Positions 53,423-62,519 of a stretch of 64,000 bases of DNA are shown here, piece by piece. A program made the translations under genes and the position numbers. Below the pieces are notes generated by a model. It was not told the DNA's origin and did not search any database. It saw only the letters and a program-made list of their open reading frames with translations. The stretch comes from Aquirickettsia sp965229725 (GTDB lineage Bacteria > Pseudomonadota > Alphaproteobacteria > Rickettsiales > Midichloriaceae): the NCBI GenBank assembly GCA_965229725.1, contig OZ245923.1, positions 744,001-808,000 on the forward strand, given 5' to 3'. Numbering within the stretch: position 1 is the first letter of the stretch; each line of letters begins with the position of its first letter.

Positions 53423-55750
53423 CTAAACATTCGTCTTTTTTATTGCAAATCTAAGCGAATTGAGTATCACTGTGATAGATGAAATTGACATAAAAATAGC
53501 TGCTATAATTGGATTAACTTTACCCATAATAGCTAATGGAATCGCTATGCCATTATAAATTATTGATAAAGTAAAGTTCTGCTTAATTAAATTGACTGAT
53601 AATTTTGAAGCGTTAAAAATTACTAAGAGGCTTTGTAAATTCCCATTGTAAATTGCATCCGATGCATCTTGAGAAATTGCAATTGAAGTCTTAGGCGAAA
53701 TTGAGGCATAAGAGGCTTTTAATGCAAGAGAATCATTTAAACCATCCCCAACCATTAGAACTTTTTTCCCATATTTTGATAACTCCTGTACAAAATTATA
53801 CTTTTCCTCATAATTTTTTTCACCAAAATACTTCTTAATATTCAACTCCTTGGCTATCTTTTTTACGTTGTGATTTTTATCTCCTGAAAGTAAGAACAAA
53901 TCATATCTTGATTGCAAAGATTTTATAACCTGTTTAGCCCCATCTCTAAGCTCATCTCTAAAAATTAATCTTTTGGGTGCATCAGTATTTTTTTTAAACC
54001 AAACTTCTAAATAATCATCTTCATGTGTAGTATTAGCTACATTACACCATGATTTATTACCTAACCAAATTTCATTATTTTTATATTTTGCATACACCCC
54101 TTTCCCCCTAACTTCTTTTATTTCTAAATCTAAAATGGCATCTTTATAGTTCTTAACAATAGAATTGCATAAAATATGTGCACTTTTTGAAGCCATAGAG
54201 GCAATAAGCAATTTTTCTTGATCACTGAATTTATCAAAATTTAATAAAATAGGCTTCCCATATGTTAGTGTCCCTGTTTTATCAAAAACTATTGTATCCA
54301 CCATATTTGCCCTTTCCAAAAAGTCTGAATTTTTAATAAAAATACCTTGCCTTATTAATTTTGAAAACGCTACGATCTGGACCATTGGAACTGCAAGCCC
54401 AACTGCACAAGGGCATGTAATTATCAAAAGTGTTACAGCATTAAGCGCAGCATTCATAATGCCTGTTTTCATCCAAATAATAAATGTGACAAGTGCCAGA
54501 GATATAATTGCAGGAGTAAAATATTGGGATAATTTATCTGCAATTTTAACAAATTTTGATTTATTTTTTTCAATATTTTCTACAAGTCTAATTATTTCAG
54601 ATAACGTGGTTTTTTCACCTGAATTTTTGGATTTAATTTTTAAAGTATCATTAAGATTAATTGTCCCGGCATAAACCAAACAATCTTTTTTTATGATTAC
54701 TGGATTGCTCTCACCAGATATTATACCATTATCCACCTCACTCTCCCCCTCTGTCACCACCCCATCCACAGGAAATTTTTCTCCTGCCTTCACTAATACC
54801 AAATCATTCTGATTTACTGATTTTGCAGAAACAGTTATTATTTTTCTATCTCTCATTATATTTGCAACACTTGGCTGTTGAAACATAATTTTTCTTATAC
54901 CAGCTTTTGCTTTATTTCTTGCTTTTAAATCTAGATATCTCCCAACAAGCAACAAAAATGTCAAACTTGCTGAAGCGTCGTAATAAACATAATCACTCAT
55001 TCTTATGGTTTCTTGAATACTAATCAGCAACGTTGCAATGATGCTGATTGAAATAGGAACGTCAATATTTGTTTTGCGCTTCTTAAGAGCTTTATATGAA
55101 GAAATCATAAAAATTTTGGAAGAATATATTACAGCTGGTATTCCAATAACACCAGATATTATGTGCAATATATATCTAAGATACTCCCCCATGCTTTGAT
55201 TATAATTACCAATCCAAACCGCAAATGCAAGTGCCATAATTTGAGCTGCTGCAAAACCTGAAACGGCAATAGCTTTTAACAATTCTTTTTCTCTAAGGGC
55301 CTCTTGATCATTAAGCAATTTTACATCATATGGTGAAACTTGATAGCCTAGATTAATAATTAAATTTGTTATATCTTTTATACTCTTCACCTCTCCTTTC
55401 CACATAATTTCTAACCTTTTAGTAGACAGTGAAAATTTTACTGATGTAATATACTTTAATGATTTTAATGAATTTTCAATCAACCACACACAGGAGCCAC
55501 ATACAATTCCATCAACCAATAAATTAATTACAAAATTTCCCTGCTTTGTAGTAATAACTTCTTCTATAAAATTTATTTGATTTTCAAATCCTAAAACCCT
55601 GGGGGGAGACGTATTATAAATATTTCTACAATACTCATAATAATCTTTCAGTTTTAATTTTTTTATTAAAAAATTAGCACTCTTGCACCCAATACAACAA
55701 AATTTCTCATCGCCAATAACTGGTTGATTACAATGCAAACAATTTTTCAT
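53423..55750 (-). CDS. ccoI: Copper-transporting P-type ATPase, CcoI/FixI type
   Basis: The 775-residue protein has the FixI/CcoI-type Cys-rich head (C4, C7, C18, C19, C22), a heavy-metal domain with C84-x2-C87 (GIVCGSC), the transport CPC (ITCPCAVGLAVP), the phosphorylation site DKTGTLTYGKP, and the hinge GDGLNDSLAL. It supplies copper for assembly of cbb3-type cytochrome oxidase. The usual P1B HP dipeptide in the nucleotide domain appears as SAHIL instead of SxHPL, an unusual change. No other cco genes are in the window. It is a lone minus-strand gene; fur lies about 150 bp downstream of its start region. Confidence 0.9.
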   Translation of the reverse strand: MKNCLHCNQPVIGDEKFCCIGCKSANFLIKKLKLKDYYEYCRNIYNTSPPRVLGFENQINFIEEVITTKQGNFVINLLVDGIVCGSCVWLIENSLKSLKYITSVKFSLSTKRLEIMWKGEVKSIKDITNLIINLGYQVSPYDVKLLNDQEALREKELLKAIAVSGFAAAQIMALAFAVWIGNYNQSMGEYLRYILHIISGVIGIPAVIYSSKIFMISSYKALKKRKTNIDVPISISIIATLLISIQETIRMSDYVYYDASASLTFLLLVGRYLDLKARNKAKAGIRKIMFQQPSVANIMRDRKIITVSAKSVNQNDLVLVKAGEKFPVDGVVTEGESEVDNGIISGESNPVIIKKDCLVYAGTINLNDTLKIKSKNSGEKTTLSEIIRLVENIEKNKSKFVKIADKLSQYFTPAIISLALVTFIIWMKTGIMNAALNAVTLLIITCPCAVGLAVPMVQIVAFSKLIRQGIFIKNSDFLERANMVDTIVFDKTGTLTYGKPILLNFDKFSDQEKLLIASMASKSAHILCNSIVKNYKDAILDLEIKEVRGKGVYAKYKNNEIWLGNKSWCNVANTTHEDDYLEVWFKKNTDAPKRLIFRDELRDGAKQVIKSLQSRYDLFLLSGDKNHNVKKIAKELNIKKYFGEKNYEEKYNFVQELSKYGKKVLMVGDGLNDSLALKASYASISPKTSIAISQDASDAIYNGNLQSLLVIFNASKLSVNLIKQNFTLSIIYNGIAIPLAIMGKVNPIIAAIFMSISSITVILNSLRFAIKKTNV

Positions 55751-55900
55751 ATACTATGCTGATATTGACCTATCCACACCATTATTTTTTTATCCTTTTT
55801 ATATTGCTGATAAGTAATAGAACATTTTCAAACTCTTTTGATGATATAATATGCATTTTCCCAGTCTTATAGTAAATTTTTTGTAGTAAACTTACAAAAT

Positions 55901-56314
55901 TTATTTATTTTTTAAAGGAGTGCCGTATAGCTCAAGTTTAGAGTTAACTAACTTATAACCTAACTCTTTTGCAATTTTTTCTTTTAACTTCTCCAGATCC
56001 TTATTTTTAAATTCTATAATATCTCCTGTTTCAATATCTACCAGATGAAAGTGTTCATTAGCTTTTTTAAATTCCTCATATCTTGCTTTGCCCTCTCCAA
56101 TTTCAAGCTTTTTAATAAGTCCATATTGCTCAAAGAGGTTCAAAGTTCTATAAACGGTCGCTATACTAATTTTTGAATCTATCTTATTGGCTCTAAAATA
56201 CAGTTCTTCCACATCTGGATGATCTGTTGAATTAGATAACACCTCTGCGATAATTTTTCTCTGACTTGTTAATTTTAAATTTTTTTCTATACAAGCTTTT
56301 TCAATATTATTCAT
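55901..56314 (-). CDS. fur: Fur family transcriptional regulator
   Basis: The 137-residue protein has the winged-helix DNA-binding part (KLTSQRKIIAEVLSNSTDHPDVEELY, SIATVYRTLNLFEQYGLI) and a metal-binding region HFHLVDIETGDIIEF. The CxxC zinc site of enterobacterial Fur is absent, as is usual for alphaproteobacterial Fur/Mur/Irr proteins, so whether it senses Fe, Mn or haem cannot be decided. It lies 5 bp after engB on the same strand. Fur-like operator sequences occur at 46782-46870. Confidence 0.9.
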   Translation of the reverse strand: MNNIEKACIEKNLKLTSQRKIIAEVLSNSTDHPDVEELYFRANKIDSKISIATVYRTLNLFEQYGLIKKLEIGEGKARYEEFKKANEHFHLVDIETGDIIEFKNKDLEKLKEKIAKELGYKLVNSKLELYGTPLKNK

Positions 56315-56319
56315 AAGTA

Positions 56320-56916
56320 TTAAATATTTTGAATTATTTTTTCTTTTAATTTCCTTATACCCACTCCTTTAAAACAACTCGTCATCACTACATTCTCTAT
56401 AAAATCAAACTTATTGAGGATTCCATCCGTTGAATCATTTAAATTTTGCAGCCCTAATTTTTTGAGTTTATCAACTTTATTAAATACCAATAACATACTA
56501 ATATCCACACTTTTAAAAAAATCCAACAGCATTTCGTCCTCTTGATTTATACCTCGCCTTGCATCAATTATAAATACTAATTTCTTCAAATTTTCTTTTT
56601 TTTCTAAGTACTCTTCAATCAGGTCACTTAGATTTTCTACCAGATGTTTAGCTCTTTTTGCGTATCCATGACCTGGTAAATCAACTAACATTAATTTGTC
56701 TCCAAGTTTGAAGTAGTTAATTTTTATTGTACTACCAGGAGAATTTGATGTTCTAACTAAATTTTTTCTGTTAACTAAAGAGTTTATTAAGCTAGATTTA
56801 CCAACATTTGACCTACCCAAAAATGCTATTTCTGGTAAATTTGATTTGGGATATTTCCCTTTTTCATCAACACTATAAAAAAAGTTACACTCTTTTTGAA
56901 ATAAATCCGCCTTCAT
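56320..56916 (-). CDS. engB: Ribosome biogenesis GTP-binding protein EngB/YsxC
   Basis: The 198-residue protein has G1 at residues 34-41 (FLGRSNVGKSSLIN), G2 around TSNSPGSTIKINYF, G3 LVDLPGHGYAKR and G4 VFNKVDKLKK, the TrmE-Era-EngA-like GTPase layout of EngB. It assists 50S subunit assembly. It is followed by fur after 5 bp. The usual neighbour yidC is not here. Confidence 0.95.
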   Translation of the reverse strand: MKADLFQKECNFFYSVDEKGKYPKSNLPEIAFLGRSNVGKSSLINSLVNRKNLVRTSNSPGSTIKINYFKLGDKLMLVDLPGHGYAKRAKHLVENLSDLIEEYLEKKENLKKLVFIIDARRGINQEDEMLLDFFKSVDISMLLVFNKVDKLKKLGLQNLNDSTDGILNKFDFIENVVMTSCFKGVGIRKLKEKIIQNI

Positions 56917-57140
56917 GTAAAATTATTACGCCTTTGAATTATAGCAGGATTTTAACATTAATTTGGGATAAAGCACACGATAATTTTTAAGTAGTGTATT
57001 AAACAGAGTCAATGCGGCTTTGCCCTGTGTCCTAATAGCTCATTTAACTTCTGATATTCTATAAAAACTCATATAGCTTTGCCGCAAATTATCGAAGAAT
57101 TTCTCGAATTTTCAACACATGCGGCGAAAGACCTATAAAC

Positions 57141-57821
57141 TTATAATTCGCTGTGTACTGTAGATTCATCTTCTTGGTAAGAGTTGAAAAGCTCTTGAGT
57201 TTTATCAGATACATACTCTACATCATATCCACTATAAAATGCCAAACTAGAACCTGCAGTTGCAACTGCTCCAGCAAAGGTAGATTTTAGGCTACTGGTG
57301 TAAAGAGGAATGCTATCCACAATGCTCATTACATCTAATTGTTTAAAAAACTCCGGCGTAAATTCAGCTAAATCATTCACACGCCCATCAAGATAATCCT
57401 TATATTCTACAGGACAATGCTCTAAAAATTCAGTAACAGCACGATTGCCTAAGCTTATTGTTTGCTCCAAGCCTACCATTTGCATTTTCTCCTTTAGTTC
57501 AAAGGTACTTGTAAACAAGCTATTCAAGTCATTTACACTCTGTTGCAAATCACTACCTAAATTTTTAGTAAAATGTCCTATGTAGCTATTAATAGCACGT
57601 CCACCACATAAAATGTCAGACATAAAATACCCATCCCCATTTAAATCTGCTTCATTATTATTAACCATATTTTGAATTGCTGCACCAATGGGTTGCGACT
57701 TCGCAATAATATCTTCTACTACTTTTGCAAGTATTTTGTGATTTTGTTTAAGTTTTAATGCTTTATTTGCATTATAAGCTGTAAATAATCCAGCCGTTCC
57801 AATAATTATATAATCTATCAT
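57141..57821 (-). CDS. Hypothetical protein with C-terminal HSEL
   Basis: I do not recognise this 226-residue protein. The N-terminus (MIDYIIIGTAGLFTAYNANKAL) is mildly hydrophobic and could be a membrane anchor. Residues 59-70 (DLNGDGYFMSDI) resemble an EF-hand or dockerin calcium loop, with D/N at 1, 3, 5 and Gly at 6. A second hydrophobic stretch lies near residue 185 (FAGAVATAGSSLAFYSG). The acidic tail ends EDESTVHSEL, an ER-retrieval-like or PDZ-ligand-like end. A good ribosome binding site (GAGGGGGAAA) and promoter boxes precede ATG 57821. Three further orphan proteins here share the EL-type end. Confidence 0.72.
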   Translation of the reverse strand: MIDYIIIGTAGLFTAYNANKALKLKQNHKILAKVVEDIIAKSQPIGAAIQNMVNNNEADLNGDGYFMSDILCGGRAINSYIGHFTKNLGSDLQQSVNDLNSLFTSTFELKEKMQMVGLEQTISLGNRAVTEFLEHCPVEYKDYLDGRVNDLAEFTPEFFKQLDVMSIVDSIPLYTSSLKSTFAGAVATAGSSLAFYSGYDVEYVSDKTQELFNSYQEDESTVHSEL

Positions 57822-58208
57822 GAAATTTCCCCCTCAATTAAGTTGTTTATAATAATTATTTCTATTAAAAATAATATAATGGTCATTATAGACATATAAT
57901 TTAATAATGCAATATATTTATTACATTGCACAGCATATAATTTTACTTAATGCATATTCACACTCTGTAAAAAGCTTGATTTCATGGTATTTAGAAAATG
58001 TGCTCAAAGCTTAACCTTTATAAGCGTATAGTGAACTCGGTCTAGTCAAAAAAAAGGTAAAAAAAAGTGCTGTAGAAAGTCAACAAAGGTACGATATCAG
58101 CTGTATAATAGTGGCTGCAAACCTCTACATCTTCGTTTGCGCTATGTACCCCTTATTCAAATGCTTTATATTCTCTTTAGCGTTATGCTGCTAAACTAAG
58201 AATGACTA
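57822..58208. other. Gene-free region between the HSEL gene and ybaB
   Basis: This 387-bp stretch contains the promoter of the HSEL gene at 57885-57912. The rest shows only poly-A/T runs and no gene, RNA or clear repeat. Confidence 0.5.
57885..57912 (-). promoter_or_regulatory. Sigma-70-like promoter for the HSEL orphan gene
   Basis: On the minus strand TTGCAT (57912-57907) and a perfect TATAAT (57890-57885) are 16 bp apart, 64 bp before ATG 57821. Confidence 0.5.
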
Positions 58209-58520
58209 TTACATCATTCCTTTTAACATATCAGGAGATATACCTAATTTACTCATTTCTTCGTTACTATATTGTTCTGAATTTTGCTTTGCATTGTTAA
58301 ATGCCGCAACAATTAAATCCTCAATTATTTCTGAATCATCAGGGCTTATAATACTTTTATCAATTTTAACTTTCTTTACTTCTCCTTTTCCAGTCGTGAT
58401 AATCGTGACCGCTCCGCCACCAGCAGTACCAGTAATTTCTTTTTCATCCATAATTTTTTGCAATTCTTGCATTTTTTTCTGCATTGATTGGGCTTGCTTC
58501 ATCATTTGTTGGATATTCAT
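58209..58520 (-). CDS. ybaB: YbaB/EbfC family nucleoid-associated protein
   Basis: The 103-residue protein matches the family in size and order: MNIQQMMKQAQSMQKKMQELQ, EITGTAGGGAVTI, GKGEVKKVKID and a C-terminal helix. The YbaB dimer binds DNA. The gene follows dnaX by about 10 bp, the usual dnaX-ybaB(-recR) order, although recR is absent downstream. Confidence 0.93.
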   Translation of the reverse strand: MNIQQMMKQAQSMQKKMQELQKIMDEKEITGTAGGGAVTIITTGKGEVKKVKIDKSIISPDDSEIIEDLIVAAFNNAKQNSEQYSNEEMSKLGISPDMLKGMM

Positions 58521-58530
58521 AAGTACCTAT

Positions 58531-58905
58531 TTATTTGTTATCAATATTTGATAATTTAATATCATCAATTTCTATTTCTGAAAAGCTTTTAAGTATTTTT
58601 TGAACTAATTCATGGTTTATTATTTTTTGCTTCCTTTTTTCAAGGTCTTGATTTTCCCGCTCTCCATAATTAATTCCTTCTTTGGATCCGTCACTTTCAA
58701 TGATCCAATTCAATCCTGTTATAGAGCATAATCTTGCCCTTATGTCTTGTTTACTAACATCCATATTCTCAATTTCTTGAAGTTTTATATATCCTTCCCT
58801 AAACTCAATAATTGAAAGATCATTTTTAATTGTGTGAAGTAGCATCATTTCCATCTTCTCTTCTAAAAAATTAAATAGCCCCTCTATGCTATCTAAATTG
58901 AGAAG
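58531..58905 (-). CDS. dnaX: DnaX C-terminal (tau-specific) part in the -1 frame
   Basis: Directly after the A9 run the -1 frame opens as KLLNLDSIEGLFNFLEEK and continues with MEMMLLHTIKNDLSIIEF to DDIKLSNIDNK, then stops 10 bp before ybaB. Its size and helix-rich character fit the tau C-terminal domain, which binds the polymerase alpha subunit and DnaB. Joined through a -1 slip at the A9, it gives a 535-residue product. An alternative is separate translation from ATG 58854, which is unlikely. Confidence 0.7.
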   Translation of the reverse strand, partial: LLNLDSIEGLFNFLEEKMEMMLLHTIKNDLSIIEFREGYIKLQEIENMDVSKQDIRARLCSITGLNWIIESDGSKEGINYGERENQDLEKRKQKIINHELVQKILKSFSEIEIDDIKLSNIDNK

Positions 58906-60137
58906 TTTTTTTTTACGCCTTGCGGAATATTAGGTTGCGTAATTTTTGAGCTCATATCACTGTCATCTAAAGATTCTAAAATTTCCTCTGGAGTGATTGT
59001 TAAGTTCGCATGAGACACCTTTATGATAGTCATTTCAAGCGAGAGCATTTCATTATGCGAGGTCTTCATATTAGTTAATGCCTTATTAAACATTTGCCAA
59101 AATCTCGTTGAAATGATTATGGATGTTTTTCCCGCTATAAGATTGCATTTTTTTAATTCAAAATCAGATAAAATTAAATTTTTGGCATCACCTATTTTAC
59201 AAAGAGTAATCTTATATGATATTTCAATTAGCTCTTGCAAAATCACAAATGGCTCAGCTCCTTTTGCATATAAATCTCTAATGACATTTAAAGCATCATT
59301 TAATTTTCCCGTTAGTATTAAATCAAATAAATTATAAATATATTCTAAACTAACAATACCTAGCATTTGCGTTATAGATTCTAGGTCTATTATACTATCT
59401 TTACATGTAAGTATAGCCTGATCCAAAAGAGATAAGCCATCCCTAGCAGAACCCCCAGCAGCTTTTGAAATCAGCATGGCAGCCCTTTCTTTAATTTCAA
59501 ACCCTTCTTTCTTAGCAATGTTTTGCAGATAATTGGCTAATTCTTCAATAGTCAATCTGTGTAAATCAAATCGTTGACACCTAGACGCCACTGTTAAAGG
59601 TATCTTTTTTATTTCCGTTGTTGCTAAAATAAATTTTACATGCTCTGGTGGCTCTTCCAAGGTTTTTAACAAAGCGTTGAAGGCACTATTTGAGAGCATA
59701 TGAGCCTCATCAATAATATACACTTTATATCTGGCCATAATAGGCTTGTACTTAGCATTCTCTATAATTTCTCTAATATCTGCAACCCCTGTATTACTCG
59801 CTGCATCAATCTCTAAAATATCCTGATGCCTACTTTCTTCAATTGATATACAATTTTTACAGATCAAACATGGTTCAAATGTAGGCTTATCATTTTCATT
59901 TTTGGTGCAGTTTAATGCTTTAGATAAAATTCTTGCATACGTTGTCTTTCCAACACCCCTTATGCCCGTCAAAATATAAGCATGATGAATTTTATCATTC
60001 TCAATAGAATTTTTTATTATCCTAGTAACATGAGATTGGGAAATAATATCATTAAATATTTTTGGTCTATATTTTCTCGCTAATACTTTATATACTGAAT
60101 TTTCACCATCTTTGTTTTCAAATAAGTTATCTCGCAT
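58893..60137 (-). CDS. dnaX: DNA polymerase III subunit gamma/tau (short, gamma-like form)
   Basis: The 414-residue frame has YRPKIFNDIISQSHV, Walker A GIRGVGKTTYARI, a zinc-binding Cys set (CxnCLICKNC), Walker B VYIIDEAHMLS, sensor ILATTEIKKIP and the SRC arginine finger ASRCQRFD. It ends four codons after an A9 tract (58906-58914). Slippage there would give the longer tau form. DnaX is the clamp-loader ATPase that opens the beta clamp. It precedes ybaB. Confidence 0.93.
   Translation of the reverse strand: MRDNLFENKDGENSVYKVLARKYRPKIFNDIISQSHVTRIIKNSIENDKIHHAYILTGIRGVGKTTYARILSKALNCTKNENDKPTFEPCLICKNCISIEESRHQDILEIDAASNTGVADIREIIENAKYKPIMARYKVYIIDEAHMLSNSAFNALLKTLEEPPEHVKFILATTEIKKIPLTVASRCQRFDLHRLTIEELANYLQNIAKKEGFEIKERAAMLISKAAGGSARDGLSLLDQAILTCKDSIIDLESITQMLGIVSLEYIYNLFDLILTGKLNDALNVIRDLYAKGAEPFVILQELIEISYKITLCKIGDAKNLILSDFELKKCNLIAGKTSIIISTRFWQMFNKALTNMKTSHNEMLSLEMTIIKVSHANLTITPEEILESLDDSDMSSKITQPNIPQGVKKNFSI
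58906..58914 (-). other. A9 slippery tract in dnaX
   Basis: Nine consecutive A (coding strand) in the codons GTA AAA AAA AAC separate the gamma-like end from the tau C-terminal frame. Thermus thermophilus dnaX makes both forms by transcriptional slippage on an A9 tract, so the same mechanism is plausible here. Confidence 0.6.
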
Positions 60138-60323
60138 AATGAAGAAACATAAAATTAAACCGATCTTAAGTTATAGTTTGTAATATAAAGTTAATAATAA
60201 AGGAAAATTTATAAAAGTACATAAGCTAATTATACAAATAAAAAAGCTCATTAAACTTCTGGCTGTGGACAAGAGTTTTTTTTTGTGGAATCATCTTTTT
60301 TTAAATAATTAACGGGGATATCA

Positions 60324-60815
60324 ATGAAAGACTTTTTTAAAAAAGCTGACGCAGTTTTTACTATTGCTAAACAAGTCCCAGCTTGCGTAGTAGCTTTTAA
60401 AGCTCAGGATTATCAAAACAATCCAACAAAAATTATAGACTTGTCAGTATCAATTTCCAAAAAACTAGAAGCTGATTATGGTCTAAAAGGTAATGCATTA
60501 GAGTACTTAAAATCTTTTGTTACAGATTCAATTAAAACCTTCGATTTAATATCAGCTGACATTAAAGATCATGAATACATCAAAACACTTAGCGTCTTTG
60601 CAAATAGCACTAAAACACTGTTAGCGGATAAAGCAAGCCTGGTCTCAGCTATTATGGAAGACGTTAATGATGCCCAAAGTTCCTCCAATGCAGCTATAAA
60701 AGAATTCAAAACTGACAAAGTAGAAGCAGGCATTAATCTATTTGAAAATATTATTTCAGCTGTTTGTACTGAAGTTGAAAGTCCAAGCACAGATACACCT
60801 AAAGACGAATTATAA
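60324..60815 (+). CDS. Hypothetical protein with C-terminal KDEL
   Basis: I do not recognise this 163-residue, mainly helical protein (MKDFFKKADAVFTIAKQVPACV ...). There is no TM segment or clear signal peptide. The tail EVESPSTDTPKDEL is acidic, Pro/Thr-rich and ends in the classical ER-retrieval tetrapeptide KDEL. ATG 60324 follows GGGGAT at a suitable distance. It is a single plus-strand gene between divergent dnaX and the DoxX-like gene, closed by a strong terminator. It is the clearest member of the four EL-ended orphan proteins. Confidence 0.75.
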   Translation: MKDFFKKADAVFTIAKQVPACVVAFKAQDYQNNPTKIIDLSVSISKKLEADYGLKGNALEYLKSFVTDSIKTFDLISADIKDHEYIKTLSVFANSTKTLLADKASLVSAIMEDVNDAQSSSNAAIKEFKTDKVEAGINLFENIISAVCTEVESPSTDTPKDEL

Positions 60816-60829
60816 TATTACCTATATAG

Positions 60830-60870
60830 AAAAAAGTTCAGCAATACTAGCATATAGCTGAACTTTTTTT
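60830..60870 (+). terminator. Rho-independent terminator after the KDEL gene
   Basis: AAAAAAGTTCAGC (60830-60842) pairs perfectly with GCTGAACTTTTTT (60857-60869) across a 14-nt loop and ends in a run of T. It lies 15 bp after the stop and could also serve the convergent DoxX-like gene. Confidence 0.8.
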
Positions 60871-60947
60871 ACTAAAATTCATATACTGCAGATAATATTT
60901 TTGTCTGCAGCTATAATTTCATCATAAAATTTAGCAAATTATATAAA

Positions 60948-61763
60948 TTAAAACGTAATAAGTTTTTTTAAGAATCTTGGTGTTTTACCATACCTTAATA
61001 AAAATTTGTCAATACTAAATTCACTAGGCTGAAACAATGAAAATGAAAAAATGATTGATGACAATAATATTGGATAATTCCAACCACTTGTGGAATTCTT
61101 AAGCCAAGCAAAATGATATCCGTATTTCAATCCAACCAAAGTAGTAATTGCTAAATGTAAAGTTAGCACAATGGATCCAATTCTTGTTAAAAACCCACAA
61201 CTAAAAGATAGGCTACAAAAAAATTCTATTAGTCCAGTAATAATTACAATTGCTGTTGCCGTTCCTACGCCTAAATTATAAAAATCATTTATTTCTTTAG
61301 ACCGCATCACAGTTCCTTCAAATAAACTATCACAAAAATACGGAATAAAATCATATCCTAACAAAATTCTTATGAAGATACTTAGCCAATATAAATGATA
61401 ATCGCTATTTTGAAATCCTAATTTATAGATTTGGTGGATACTTGATTTAGCAATAAATACAAATTGAATTGCTTTAATTAAAAGAATCAATATCAATATA
61501 TATACGGGCATTTTAAAACCTATCAAACTACAAAGCCTCAAATTTACAATAAGTGTAAAGCCACTTAGTAAAAATGATGGCACAGGCATCACCAACTCTA
61601 AAACAATAAAAATAATAGTTAATAATGAAAATGTTAAAACATTATATCCGAATGTTTCAACCACAAACGCTGAATTATTTACCTCATAGACTTGAAAAGT
61701 AAAACTTAAGCACATTAAAAAAAGCTGCAGAAAAATTAACGATTTAAAGTCAACCACTCTCAT
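60948..61763 (-). CDS. DoxX-like integral membrane protein
   Basis: The 271-residue protein has about seven membrane helices. The C-terminal half fits the DoxX pattern: SIFIRILLGYDFIPYFCDSLF, GLIEFFCSLSFSCGFLTRIGSIVLTLHLAITTLVG and GWNYPILLSSIIFSFSLFQPSEFSID. DoxX proteins are small membrane proteins of varied or unknown role, some tied to oxidoreduction. The N-terminal helices extend beyond the core domain. It lies about 40 bp after lptB on the same strand. Confidence 0.7.
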   Translation of the reverse strand: MRVVDFKSLIFLQLFLMCLSFTFQVYEVNNSAFVVETFGYNVLTFSLLTIIFIVLELVMPVPSFLLSGFTLIVNLRLCSLIGFKMPVYILILILLIKAIQFVFIAKSSIHQIYKLGFQNSDYHLYWLSIFIRILLGYDFIPYFCDSLFEGTVMRSKEINDFYNLGVGTATAIVIITGLIEFFCSLSFSCGFLTRIGSIVLTLHLAITTLVGLKYGYHFAWLKNSTSGWNYPILLSSIIFSFSLFQPSEFSIDKFLLRYGKTPRFLKKLITF

Positions 61764-61805
61764 AGAATATTACAAATACAGTACTTATTATCTCGGATTA
61801 TACAT

Positions 61806-62519
61806 TTATTGAAAATTTTTTCCAAGGTAAATTCTACGAACCTGTTTGTTTTTAACAATATTTTTACTGTCATCACATGCTATTACACTTCCATTATATA
61901 GAATATATGCTCTATCAACTAAAGCTAGTGCTTCTTTAACATTATGATCAGTAATCAATATTCCTATATTTTGCTTTTTCAAACTCCTAATTAAATCCAT
62001 TATATTATCAATTGCTATTGGATCAATGCCTGCTAGTGGTTCATCAAGTAAAATATATTTTGGCTTCATAGCAACACACCTCGCAATCTCTAATCTCCTT
62101 CTTTCACCACCTGACAAAGATATCGCATAAGAAGACCTTAAATGCTCAATGGAAAATTGAGCCAATAACTCCTCTAATCTTTGCTCTCTTTTGAGTTTAT
62201 TTTTTTCTATAATTTCCAACGCAGTCATTATATTTTCCTGAACAGTCATACCTCTAAAAACTGATATTTCCTGTGGTAGATATGCAATCCCTAATTTCGT
62301 GCGGTATGATAATGATAAATTAGTTATATTAATACCGTTAAAAAATACTTTTCCTGTATCAGGCCTTATTAAACCAGATATAATATAAAAAGAGGTAGAT
62401 TTCCCTGCACCATTTGGACCTAGCAAACCAACTATTTCTCCATTTTTAACAGATATTGTTACATTTTTAACAATTTTCTTTTTTGAATACGTTTTAGATA
62501 AATTTTCAGCTACCAACAT
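61806..62519 (-). CDS. lptB: LPS export ABC transporter ATP-binding protein
   Basis: The 237-residue ATPase shows Walker A GPNGAGKST (residues 34-42), signature LSGGERRRLEIAR, Walker B ILLDEPLAGIDP and the H-loop ITDHN. The wording GLIRPDTGKVFFNG ... AYLPQEISVFRGMTVQENI is typical of LptB. It powers LPS extraction from the inner membrane with LptFG. Its start overlaps lptA by 14 bp. Confidence 0.95.
   Translation of the reverse strand: MLVAENLSKTYSKKKIVKNVTISVKNGEIVGLLGPNGAGKSTSFYIISGLIRPDTGKVFFNGINITNLSLSYRTKLGIAYLPQEISVFRGMTVQENIMTALEIIEKNKLKREQRLEELLAQFSIEHLRSSYAISLSGGERRRLEIARCVAMKPKYILLDEPLAGIDPIAIDNIMDLIRSLKKQNIGILITDHNVKEALALVDRAYILYNGSVIACDDSKNIVKNKQVRRIYLGKNFQ

Noticed and set aside
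57000..57130. GCTTTGCC repeats after engB considered as a repeat element
   Set aside because: Only short direct repeats with different surroundings; no match to the dispersed repeat or to IS ends.
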